This document shows positions 26,490-34,385 of a stretch of 36,436 bases of DNA, piece by piece. Source of the stretch: an uncultured Roseburia sp. Lineage in GTDB: Bacteria > Bacillota > Clostridia > Lachnospirales > Lachnospiraceae. The notes under the pieces were generated by a model that did not search any database, had not been told where the DNA came from, and worked only from the letters and a program-made list of their open reading frames with translations. Position 1 is the first letter of the stretch, and every line of letters begins with the position of its first letter. Location of the stretch: positions 1 through 36,436 of the forward strand of contig CAJTOI010000030.1 of the NCBI GenBank assembly GCA_910577925.1, in the 5' to 3' direction. The position numbers and the translations under genes are program-made.

Positions 26490-27539
26490 CTACGCTTCTA
26501 ATTTCTTTTCATATGCAAACTGGATTAATGTCACCACGAGAACAAGTACAAACAGCACCATTGCGACTGCGCTTGCATATCCGAGTTTCCAGTAGTCGAA
26601 CGCGTTCTGATAGATATAGTAAACGAGTACCGACGCCGAATTGCTCAGGTTTCCGTCGCTTCCGCCCGCCAGCATAATCGCGATATCGTACACCTTAAAA
26701 CAGTTGATCGTCAGCATGACCACCACGAAAAAGGTTGTGGAGCGCAGCTGCGGCCATGTGATGTAGCGAAACTTCTGCCAGGTCGTGGCTCCGTCCAGAC
26801 TGCCCGCCTCATACAGCTCCGCCGAGATTCCCTGAAGCCCGGCCAGATAAATGACCATATAATACCCCATATATTTCCAGACGCTGAACAAAATCAGTGT
26901 CAGCATGACCAGACTGCCGCTAAACCAGTTCGGAAGACTCTTCTGGTCCACCCCGAAAACTGCCATCAGAAGATAGTTAAACGGTCCCTTGGTCGGATGG
27001 AAAATCATGGACCACACCGTCGTGATCGCCACCAAAGACGCCACATACGGGAAAAACGATATCGTGCGGAAAAATCCTCTTCCCTTTACTTTCTGGTTTA
27101 AGACAATGGCGAGCGCCAGCGATACGATCATCGTCAGCGGCACCGTACCGATACAATAAATAATCGTATTTTTGAGCGCCGCGACAAAGAACGTGTCTCC
27201 CGGCAGCTGCGCAAAATTCGATACACCGACAAATTGAATCGGATTATTTCCGTCCCATTCCGTAAACGCAAGAATAAACGCAAAGACGATCGGAATCAGT
27301 GTAAATACCGCAAATCCGATAAAGTTCGGCGCGATAAAGGAATAGGCGACCAGATCCTTTTTTGTCTCTCTTGAAATCTTTCTGTTATAGCGGATCGCCA
27401 CATATTTTCGCTGCAGCGTATTTCTTTTTGCGATCAGTTTCTGCTTTTTCTTAATATCAGTTTCGTTCTGACTCTCCTCCCACAGCCTCGCCATCTCGGC
27501 TTCCAGCTGCTCTATTTTTTTTGCTTTCTCTTCGTTCAT
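26490..27539 (-). CDS. Carbohydrate ABC transporter permease, MalF type
   Basis: This 349-residue permease carries the EAA loop SAELYEAGSLDGATTWQKFR and six predicted helices, starting with the pair VAYSFIAPNFIGFAVFTLIP. It has an unusual N-terminal cytoplasmic extension of about 65 charged residues (KKIEQLEAEMARLWEESQNE and on) that looks coiled-coil. The start is uncertain: ATG at 27539 is used here and another in-frame ATG lies 9 bases upstream; neither has a strong ribosome binding site. It follows the binding protein gene after a long hairpin. It forms the membrane channel with the MalG-type protein. Confidence 0.92.
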   Translation of the reverse strand: MNEEKAKKIEQLEAEMARLWEESQNETDIKKKQKLIAKRNTLQRKYVAIRYNRKISRETKKDLVAYSFIAPNFIGFAVFTLIPIVFAFILAFTEWDGNNPIQFVGVSNFAQLPGDTFFVAALKNTIIYCIGTVPLTMIVSLALAIVLNQKVKGRGFFRTISFFPYVASLVAITTVWSMIFHPTKGPFNYLLMAVFGVDQKSLPNWFSGSLVMLTLILFSVWKYMGYYMVIYLAGLQGISAELYEAGSLDGATTWQKFRYITWPQLRSTTFFVVVMLTINCFKVYDIAIMLAGGSDGNLSNSASVLVYYIYQNAFDYWKLGYASAVAMVLFVLVLVVTLIQFAYEKKLEA

Positions 27540-27624
27540 AACCAACATCCAAAAGCCAGATACGGCTTATTTCCTTTCCCCATTTTCACCGGACCCTAAC
27601 GCGCGCGCACGCTGTCCCGGACTG

Positions 27625-27659
27625 TATAAGGGGCCGGCCAAACCAGCCGGCCCCTTATA
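27625..27659 (-). repeat. Strong intergenic hairpin between binding protein and permease genes
   Basis: A perfect 14-bp stem, TATAAGGGGCCGGC (27625-27638) and its complement (27646-27659), has a 7-nt loop. It lies 23 bases after the binding protein stop codon. No T-run follows, so it is more likely an mRNA stabiliser or attenuator that raises binding protein levels over permease levels, as known for malE-malF type operons. Confidence 0.75.
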
Positions 27660-27682
27660 AAATTTACGTTTCCTCTGACTTA

Positions 27683-29095
27683 TCAGTTTCCGAGAATCTT
27701 GCCGACCTCTTCGTTCATGGATGCGATACCTTCTTCCACCGTCACCTCGCGATTCATGATCGCGGTGTGATATGTATCGAGCACGCTGTTGATTTCCGAT
27801 ACGTTTTCTGCGTACGGTACCTCAAGGTATGCGTTGGTGATGTTGAGCGCCTCTTTGCTGCTCTCGTCTGTCGGGAAGCCTGCCATACCGGAGATAATGT
27901 CGATTACGTTGTCCGTCATCTTCGCCGGGAAATTGCCGGTTTCTGCCATGATGGTTGCGCCTTCGTCACCGGATACAAAGTTTACAAAGTCAAATGCCTG
28001 ATCTTTGTGCTGGGAAGCGCTCGTCACGGAAAGACCCGTGATGGTCGCGATCGTGCTGCCGGCCTCTCCGCCTTCCGGATGCGGGTAGCTTGCGATACCC
28101 CAGTTTCCGCAGAGTGCGCTGTCATATTCGCCGCTGTCAATATTTGCGATCAGGGTTGCGATAAACCACGAACCCATGTTGAGCATTGCAACGTTTCCGT
28201 TGGAGAATGCTGCGGAGTAGTGAAGCCCCTCGGTGCTTAAGTCGGTGTAGGACTGGCATACGCCGTCGTCCTCTTCGCTCAGGATCATGTCATAGTACGG
28301 AGCCATCCACTCATAGTCTCCGTCGAGTACGGAGTGCTGTCCGTCTAAGGTTCCGAACAGTTCTACCGCGGAACGCCAGGTGTGATAATGGCATCCGTAT
28401 ACCTGTGAACCGTAGGTCGTATCCGTCAGCTGTCTTGCGAGTGCGTCATAGTCTTCCATCGTCATATCGTTGGACGGATATGCAACGCCTGCCGCGTCAA
28501 ACACGTCTTTGTTGTAGAATACCAGCCAGTAATCGCTCCGGAACGGCAGTTCGTATAAACTTCCGTCCACGGTCACCTGATCGGTTACACCGTTGAAATC
28601 CGCAAGATTGATTCCTGCGTCCGCGATATAGCTGTCAAGAGATTCCAGTGTATTTTTCTGAACCAGTGTCGCATAGCCCGGCACGTCTTTGATGGTTACA
28701 ACGTCAAAGTCCGTATCGCTTCCAGACAGCTCGGTTGCCAGAACCGTCATATAGTCAGCCGAACCAAGGTCCACCATCTCAATCGTCACATTCGGATTCT
28801 TTGCCTCGTAGGCGTCTTTGAGCGCGCCCCAGTACGGTGTTGTCTCCTGATCCCAGATCGCCCACTTTAAGGTGACCGCTTCGCCGTCTGCCGTTCCGGC
28901 ATCCGCTGCACCCACATCCGCCGCTCCGCCTGCCGCCTCGGTACCCGCCGCTGCGTCATCTGCCACCGCCGCGTTATCCGCGCCGCTGTCTGCATTTGCG
29001 TCCGCTCCCGCGTCTTTGCTGTCATTGCCGCAGCCTGCGAGTAAGGTTCCTGCCATGCTTGCCACAAGCAGCATGCTCAATGCTCTTCTTTTCAT
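27683..29095 (-). CDS. Extracellular solute-binding lipoprotein (carbohydrate ABC transporter)
   Basis: The start at 29095 follows AAGGAGGAAGACT and gives 470 residues. The N-terminus MKRRALSMLLVASMAGTLLA runs into a lipobox with C22 as the lipidated cysteine. A linker of about 50 residues rich in Ala, Asp and Gly separates the anchor from the binding domain, which begins VTLKWAIWDQETTPYWGALK, typical of family 1 extracellular solute-binding proteins. It is tethered to the outer face of the membrane and hands its sugar to the two permeases. It is the first gene of the operon, and its promoter lies opposite the sensor kinase gene. The ligand is probably an acidic oligosaccharide, judging from the enzymes downstream. 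Confidence 0.93.
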   Translation of the reverse strand: MKRRALSMLLVASMAGTLLAGCGNDSKDAGADANADSGADNAAVADDAAAGTEAAGGAADVGAADAGTADGEAVTLKWAIWDQETTPYWGALKDAYEAKNPNVTIEMVDLGSADYMTVLATELSGSDTDFDVVTIKDVPGYATLVQKNTLESLDSYIADAGINLADFNGVTDQVTVDGSLYELPFRSDYWLVFYNKDVFDAAGVAYPSNDMTMEDYDALARQLTDTTYGSQVYGCHYHTWRSAVELFGTLDGQHSVLDGDYEWMAPYYDMILSEEDDGVCQSYTDLSTEGLHYSAAFSNGNVAMLNMGSWFIATLIANIDSGEYDSALCGNWGIASYPHPEGGEAGSTIATITGLSVTSASQHKDQAFDFVNFVSGDEGATIMAETGNFPAKMTDNVIDIISGMAGFPTDESSKEALNITNAYLEVPYAENVSEINSVLDTYHTAIMNREVTVEEGIASMNEEVGKILGN

Positions 29096-29153
29096 AGTCT
29101 TCCTCCTTGTTTCAAAATCTTTTTCTTCCACTCGTCCCCGATTGGATGACTTT

Positions 29154-29197
29154 ATTATATTTTTTTCGGAATTGTTTTTACATAGATTTTTTTACAT
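29154..29197 (-). promoter_or_regulatory. Promoter of the transport operon with direct repeats
   Basis: On the minus strand a perfect -10 TATAAT (29154-29159) is paired with a weak -35 TGTAAA (29177-29182) at 17 bp. Two copies of the 9-mer TTTTTACAT on the plus strand (29175-29183 and 29189-29197) overlap and follow the -35. A weak -35 with adjacent direct repeats fits activation by the AraC-type response regulator encoded nearby. The regulator link is inference. Confidence 0.55.
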
Positions 29198-29329
29198 TAA
29201 AATTCATATTTTTTTCCAGTTTTGTCTGCCTTTAATTTGGCTTTGCATTCGGAAAAGATATCTTATTTTATAAAAAATATCTTATTTCTTCCACATTTGC
29301 CGTTTTGTTCGAAAGACATAAAATTTCCT

Positions 29330-29358
29330 TTCTCAATCTGCGCCCTTTCATGTATAAT
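29330..29358 (+). promoter_or_regulatory. Probable promoter of the sensor kinase gene
   Basis: A perfect TATAAT at 29353-29358 has a poor -35 (TTCTCA, 29330-29335) 17 bp upstream. It would start transcription at about 29365, directly at the kinase ATG, so the message would have almost no leader. Confidence 0.45.
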
Positions 29359-29365
29359 ATGGTCT

Positions 29366-31129
29366 ATGATGAAAAATTTTAAGACGATACGTTCGGGAAT
29401 CACGATCACAACCATCACGCTCTGTATCGTGATAAGCATTGCAGTCTCGGCAGTCAGCTACTCCTTTTATTATCAGACCGTCAAGCGGGACATGATACAC
29501 CAGACGGAGGCTTCGCTGACTCTGCTGGCGGCTTCGATCGACAGCAATATCGCGGATGCCTATTCCTTTATCCGAAGCTGCCGGACAAGCTCTTCCGTGA
29601 TGAATTACTTACAGTCCTCCGAGACCCGCACTTCAAGGATTGCGGCTTACAATTATCTCAAGGACAGCTACAACAGCTACAACGGGCGCTACTATATCAA
29701 GCGCGTCTTTATCGCTTCCTACGGCAGAGACGATTTCGTTCAGGTGGGTGATTCTACCGGCACGCATCTGTTTCAGTCCGCAGACGATGTGGAAAGTCAA
29801 TACTTTTTTGACGATTACTACACAGCGAACACTTACCTCTATACGGAGGGCATCCTTAAAACCGCCACCGGAAGGCAGTATCTGCCGGTTGTCCGTCCTC
29901 TCTACAGCACTTACAGCTCCGATGAGCTCGGTTTTATCTATATGGAAATATCGCCGAATGTTGTGACGATTCCGCTGAAAACCGCCGGGACCTACGGCAA
30001 CGAGGACTTCTTTCTGACCCTCGGCAAACATCACTATCAGTACCGCAACTACCTTCTGACCGACTGTGATTTATCCTGCGCCGTCACCGGCGATCTGTCC
30101 GACACGGCATCCTATCCGGGCACAATGATAAACGAAATCCGCAATGAACGCGGCACCTACATATCGGTATCCGTCCCGCTTGCCGCCAAAGACTGCTATA
30201 TCACGCAGCTTATGACGGCCGGCAGCTTTTACGAGCAGCTGCTCACAACGATCACCATTATCCTGCTGTGCTCCGTCGTCACCGGCATCCTTCTCCACTC
30301 GATTTTAAACCGCATGGTCAACGTCCCTGTATTTGAACTGCAGAAGCGGATGAAATGCATTTCCGAGGGCAACTTTGAGCGGGATTCCTCCATTGAGTGG
30401 GAACACGAGCTCGGAGATATCGGCAGAAGCATCAATGATCTCGCCGAGGATGTCCGGGTGCTGCTCGAACAGAAAGTAAAAGACGAACATGAAAAGCGCG
30501 AGTACGAGTACAAAATGCTGCAGAGCCAGATCAACCCGCATTTTCTGTATAACACCTTAAATTCCATCAAATGGATGGCCACGATACAGAATGCACCGGG
30601 CATCGCAGAGATGACAACCGCGCTCTCGCGGCTGCTGAAAAGCATTGCAAAAGGGACCGAGAAAGCCGTTCCCATCTCCGCCGAAATCAGTCTGCTGGAC
30701 GACTATTTTACGATTCAGAAATACCGCTACGGCGGAACCGTTGGCATGACCTATCAGATTGACGATGAGGATGCCCTAAGCTGCCTGATTCCGCGGTTTA
30801 CGCTGCAGCCCATCGTGGAGAACGCCATCTTTCACGGAATCGAGCCGAAAGGCGCTCCCGGGACCATCACCGTCCATATTTTCAAAAAAGATGATGCCAT
30901 CCTGCAGATTGATATCACCGACGACGGCGTCGGCATGACGGCGGAGCAGGCGTCCCTTCTTCTGACCGAAAAAAGCAGCGGAAAAGCCGACTTTTTCAAA
31001 GAAATCGGCGTAAACAACGTACATAAACGACTCCAATACGAATTCGGCGCCTCCTACGGGCTTCGGATCGACAGCCGGCTTTCGGAGTACACGACCATAT
31101 CCATCCTGCTCCCCTACCGGCCGGGCTGA
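29366..31129 (+). CDS. YesM-type sensor histidine kinase
   Basis: This 587-residue kinase has two membrane helices (about residues 12-34 and 291-313) that flank a large extracytoplasmic sensor domain. A HAMP linker follows. The His_kinase domain has LQSQINPHFLYNTLNSIKWM with phospho-acceptor H392, and the ATPase domain has LQPIVENAIFHGIEPKG and DDGVGM. This is the YesM/LytS-like class that partners AraC-type regulators in Firmicute carbohydrate loci. The start is placed at ATGATG, although no ribosome binding site is visible; the frame is open upstream to 29222, but that extension does not look like protein. It is divergent from the transport operon it probably controls. Confidence 0.92.
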   Translation: MMKNFKTIRSGITITTITLCIVISIAVSAVSYSFYYQTVKRDMIHQTEASLTLLAASIDSNIADAYSFIRSCRTSSSVMNYLQSSETRTSRIAAYNYLKDSYNSYNGRYYIKRVFIASYGRDDFVQVGDSTGTHLFQSADDVESQYFFDDYYTANTYLYTEGILKTATGRQYLPVVRPLYSTYSSDELGFIYMEISPNVVTIPLKTAGTYGNEDFFLTLGKHHYQYRNYLLTDCDLSCAVTGDLSDTASYPGTMINEIRNERGTYISVSVPLAAKDCYITQLMTAGSFYEQLLTTITIILLCSVVTGILLHSILNRMVNVPVFELQKRMKCISEGNFERDSSIEWEHELGDIGRSINDLAEDVRVLLEQKVKDEHEKREYEYKMLQSQINPHFLYNTLNSIKWMATIQNAPGIAEMTTALSRLLKSIAKGTEKAVPISAEISLLDDYFTIQKYRYGGTVGMTYQIDDEDALSCLIPRFTLQPIVENAIFHGIEPKGAPGTITVHIFKKDDAILQIDITDDGVGMTAEQASLLLTEKSSGKADFFKEIGVNNVHKRLQYEFGASYGLRIDSRLSEYTTISILLPYRPG

Positions 31130-31199
31130 CGGTTGGAGGCGTCGGATGCCGCAGCCGAATCCTTTATAAACATAATCTTTCAGAAACGGAGCAAACTTT

Positions 31200-32810
31200 A
31201 TGACACAGCTTCTTATTGTCGATGACGAACCCTTAGTACAGATCGGTATCCGCTCGATGCTGAACTGGGAAAATCTGGGAATTGAGATTGCGGGAACCGC
31301 GAGCAACGGAAAGCAGGCTTACGATATCATTCTCGAAAAACAGCCGCAGATTGTCATCACGGATATCAAAATGCCTATCATGGACGGCATGCAGCTCATA
31401 GAAAGCTGTCAGGAGCTGCCCCATCCGCCGCTTTTTATCCTGCTGACGAGCTACGAGGAATTTCAGCTGGTCCGGCAGGCCATCTCCTACCAGGTTTTAG
31501 ACTATCTGGTGAAGTTAGAGCTGACGGAGGAGATTTTAACTGCCTCCGTGAAAAAAGCGCTCATGATTCTCGAAAAAGAGAAAAAAATTTCGCTCCCCCC
31601 AAAAAACGCAGTCTCCGATTTTTCCGTATTTGTGGACAATTTTTATATCCGCCTTCTCCTGAATCTGTTTGAGACGGAGGAACAGTTTGAGAATCTGTGC
31701 AGTCTTTTATCCATTCGTTTTGACTCCGCCGCATATGCGGTCGGCTATTTGAAGATGGCAAACACAAGGCAGAGCGAGTCCCTGCTTCACCCGGAGGATA
31801 CGACCCTTTTTCAGAGCAGTTATGAGATGATGAAAAGTCTGATTGCAAAATACCTTCCGTGCCACATTCTGTTTTTGGACACGACGCATTTTGCAATTAT
31901 CTTTCAGTTTGAAAAAGACGATCTCGATTGCTGGAAAGCACGGATTGAGGACGCGGTAAACCAGACCTGCCGGATGCTCTACAACTATTACAGCATCGAG
32001 ATCATGACTGCGATCGGTTCCCTTGTGAGCAATCCGCGGGAAATCTCGTCCTCCTATTCGGACTGCAGGCAGATTTTTGAAGAGACGCCGCATGCGGGAA
32101 AACATCTGATGTTTATCGATGATATGCCGGACTCTGCAAAGAACCACAATGTCTTTCACATCGCCATCTTTAAAGATGAACTGCAGAAGGCATTCAGCGA
32201 GTATGACAGCAAAGCGCTCGCTGCCGTCATGAATGATATTATAGAGCTGTTTCACAACGACAGCCGCCACTATGCGCAGGCGCTGAGTGCCGCAAGTAAT
32301 GTGCTGCACCTCGTTCTGTCCTATCTCAACAACGGAGAAAACCTGCTCAACCAGATTTTTTCCGAAAGCAGCGGCTATAACTGTCTCTATGAGGCAGAAA
32401 ATGTTCCGCAGATTATGCAGTGGATGTCCGTGCTCCGCGACGGCCTGTGCCGCCTTTTTTCGGAACATCAGAAAGATTACAAAAACCGTACCATATCCTC
32501 CGTAAAGAAATACATCAACGAACATGTCGAAGAAAAGATTACCTTAAATCAGGTCGCCGATATTTTCAGTATCAGCCCGAATTACCTGTCCATCCTTTTC
32601 TCAAAATATAACGACATGGGGTTTGTGGATTACATCAACCATGCCAAAATCGAGCGCGCAAAACTGCTCCTCTCTGAGGGCACGATGAAGGTATACGAAA
32701 TCTCCGACAAACTCGGCTATGAGAGCGCCTTTTATTTCAGCCGCGTATTCAAAAAAATCGAGGGCGTCTCCCCCAGAGAATACAGTAATTCCTCCGTGAC
32801 CGAGCTGTGA
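31200..32810 (+). CDS. YesN-type response regulator, AraC family
   Basis: This 536-residue protein has a receiver domain at the N-terminus (TQLLIVDDEPLVQIGIRSML, phospho-acceptor D55 in IVITDIKMPIMDG) and an AraC-type DNA-binding domain at the C-terminus (about residues 430-530: ITLNQVADIFSISPNYLSIL and VYEISDKLGYESAFYFSRVF). The 300-residue linker is typical of this group. CGGAG lies upstream of the ATG. It follows the kinase gene by 70 bases and is presumably activated by it. Likely targets are the transport and lyase operon promoter and perhaps the beta-glucuronidase gene. Confidence 0.94.
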   Translation: MTQLLIVDDEPLVQIGIRSMLNWENLGIEIAGTASNGKQAYDIILEKQPQIVITDIKMPIMDGMQLIESCQELPHPPLFILLTSYEEFQLVRQAISYQVLDYLVKLELTEEILTASVKKALMILEKEKKISLPPKNAVSDFSVFVDNFYIRLLLNLFETEEQFENLCSLLSIRFDSAAYAVGYLKMANTRQSESLLHPEDTTLFQSSYEMMKSLIAKYLPCHILFLDTTHFAIIFQFEKDDLDCWKARIEDAVNQTCRMLYNYYSIEIMTAIGSLVSNPREISSSYSDCRQIFEETPHAGKHLMFIDDMPDSAKNHNVFHIAIFKDELQKAFSEYDSKALAAVMNDIIELFHNDSRHYAQALSAASNVLHLVLSYLNNGENLLNQIFSESSGYNCLYEAENVPQIMQWMSVLRDGLCRLFSEHQKDYKNRTISSVKKYINEHVEEKITLNQVADIFSISPNYLSILFSKYNDMGFVDYINHAKIERAKLLLSEGTMKVYEISDKLGYESAFYFSRVFKKIEGVSPREYSNSSVTEL

Positions 32811-32818
32811 ACTGCGCT

Positions 32819-33099
32819 TGTCATGCCCGGACTATCTATGCGACGCACCAAAAAGTATCATTGCTCAAAAGCACAAGGGCAATAACCCGAAAAAGGAGAA
32901 ACGGGCGTACATGGAAATCATGAACGAAAAAGAAATCAAAATCGTAAAGAACTCAACAATTTACGAAATCCGGTTAGCATTTGCCTGCGGCGAAAAGGAA
33001 AATTATAAGAAAGAAGAAATCTTGGAAATGCTTGATAAAATTGCCCTTGCAAAAGAACAGGAGTAAGGTTCACAGACCGCTTCTTCTGTCATGCCCGGA
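32819..33099. repeat. 13-bp direct repeats flanking a small gene
   Basis: The sequence TGTCATGCCCGGA occurs at 32819-32831 and again at 33087-33099, on either side of the 51-residue gene. The unit between the repeats is about 255 bases. It could be a footprint of insertion or duplication, or chance similarity of terminator-like sequence. Confidence 0.5.
32911..33066 (+). CDS. Small 51-residue protein of unknown function
   Basis: The frame begins with ATG at 32911 after AAAGGAGAAACGG. It reads MEIMNEKEIKIVKNSTIYEI and continues through an acidic and basic helical tail ending LDKIALAKEQE. The base composition is more A-rich than in the neighbouring genes. A longer in-frame version from 32818 exists, but its extra part has no ribosome binding site and overlaps the direct repeat. 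I recognise no family. It lies downstream of the response regulator on the same strand, with 100 bases between, and faces the aldo/keto reductase-like gene. Confidence 0.6.
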   Translation: MEIMNEKEIKIVKNSTIYEIRLAFACGEKENYKKEEILEMLDKIALAKEQE

Positions 33100-33138
33100 G
33101 CCGGACGGTCAACCCACCGTAACCGTCCAATACTCCGG
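33095..33138. terminator. Hairpin between convergent genes
   Basis: CCGGAG (33095-33100) pairs with CTCCGG (33133-33138), and inside it GGACGGT (33103-33109) pairs with ACCGTCC (33122-33128). It lies between the 3' ends of the small plus-strand gene and the minus-strand aldo/keto reductase-like gene and may terminate both. There is no clear T-run. Confidence 0.5.
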
Positions 33139-33149
33139 CCGGATGAAAT

Positions 33150-34292
33150 TCATGAAAACAGCACAGCCGCCCTCTTCATCTTATCCGTTACATTTACGCC
33201 AAAAGGACACCTTTTTTCGCATCCTTTGCACTCTGTACAGTCTTTTCCGTTTACCGCCAGATTCTGATAGTGGGCTTTAACCGTTGCCGGAACTTCCGGC
33301 TGCATCACGGCCAGATCATACAGCTTATTCACCATGGCAATGTCGATTCCCGCCGGGCATGGAGCACAGTGCCCGCAGTAGGTACACTGCCCGTAATAAG
33401 CGTGGGCCGGAGCGTGGGCCAGCACACTGGCATAATCCTTTTCCTCCTCGGAAGCATTCTCATAGGCCACGGCCGCATCCACATGCTCTGTCGTATCATA
33501 CCCCACCATGACGCTGGCAACCGCCGGCCGGGTAAGGGCATAATGCAGGCACTGAACCGGTGTCAGCGCCACGCCGAAAGGCGAAGCCTCTGCCGAAAAC
33601 AGCCTTCCCCCTGCGTACCCTTTCATCACTGTGATTCCCACGCCGTTTTTCTCGCAGAGCGCATACAATTCCGCTCGCTCAGGGGCAATCCCTCCGAGGT
33701 TTTCATCATAGATTTCTTTAAAGTATTCGTTTAAATCCTCACTCGGAGGCATCATATCAAACGCCGGATTGATGCTGAACAAAATCATTTCAATCTTGCC
33801 GCTCAAAGCAGCCATTTTTGCCACGGCAGGGTTGTGTGTACTCATGCCGATATGCCGGATGATGCCTTTGCGTTTCATTTCTTCGGCATAAGCATAAAAT
33901 TCACCTTCCATTATTTTCTGAAATTCTGCCGCTTCATCCACAAAATGAATCATTCCCAGATCAATATAATCTGTGCCAAGCCGCTCAAGAAGATCCGAAA
34001 ATGCAGATACAGCCTTATCCTGATCTCTGGTCTTTACATACTGCCCGTTCTGCCAGGTAGAACCGAAATGTCCCTGGATAATCCATTTTTCCCTGCTTCC
34101 TTTGATGGCAGCACCGATATTTGAGCGCACGTTCGGCTCAGACATCCAGCAGTCCAGAATATTGATTCCGGCCTTTTCACAATACGAAACCACCTCTCTC
34201 ACTTCGTCTTTGCTATGCCGCTCCAGCCATTCTCCGCCCAGGCCGATTTCGCTTACTTTTAACCCTGTTTTGCCCAATTCTCTGTATCGCAT
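33150..34292 (-). CDS. Aldo/keto-reductase-fold protein with C-terminal 4Fe-4S domain
   Basis: The start at 34292 is chosen because AAGGAG lies 6 bases upstream; an ATG two codons earlier abuts the ribosome binding site. The 380-residue protein begins MRYRELGKTGLKVSEIGLGG, typical of the family, and has the barrel strand TDYIDLGMIHFVDE. The C-terminus has two iron-sulphur motifs, CTYCGHCAPCP and CTECKGCEKRCP. The usual catalytic tetrad looks incomplete: after D47 the sequence is CWMSEP where a Tyr is expected, and the strand with the usual Lys reads WIIQGHFG. It may therefore not be a normal NADPH reductase. It has no obvious pathway partner and sits between the regulator and the beta-glucuronidase genes. 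Confidence 0.88.
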   Translation of the reverse strand: MRYRELGKTGLKVSEIGLGGEWLERHSKDEVREVVSYCEKAGINILDCWMSEPNVRSNIGAAIKGSREKWIIQGHFGSTWQNGQYVKTRDQDKAVSAFSDLLERLGTDYIDLGMIHFVDEAAEFQKIMEGEFYAYAEEMKRKGIIRHIGMSTHNPAVAKMAALSGKIEMILFSINPAFDMMPPSEDLNEYFKEIYDENLGGIAPERAELYALCEKNGVGITVMKGYAGGRLFSAEASPFGVALTPVQCLHYALTRPAVASVMVGYDTTEHVDAAVAYENASEEEKDYASVLAHAPAHAYYGQCTYCGHCAPCPAGIDIAMVNKLYDLAVMQPEVPATVKAHYQNLAVNGKDCTECKGCEKRCPFGVNVTDKMKRAAVLFS

Positions 34293-34385
34293 TTTCATCT
34301 CCTTTTTCTTTAAACAGCACTTTTCTCACGTTATCATTTCCGGCCATGCTGCTTTGTCACAGTCCGGTTCTGCGCTCCGCCTGAT

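Noticed and set aside
32818..32910. Upstream extension of the small 51-residue gene.
   Set aside because: The longer form has no ribosome binding site and begins inside the direct repeat; the ATG at 32911 has AAAGGAG upstream.
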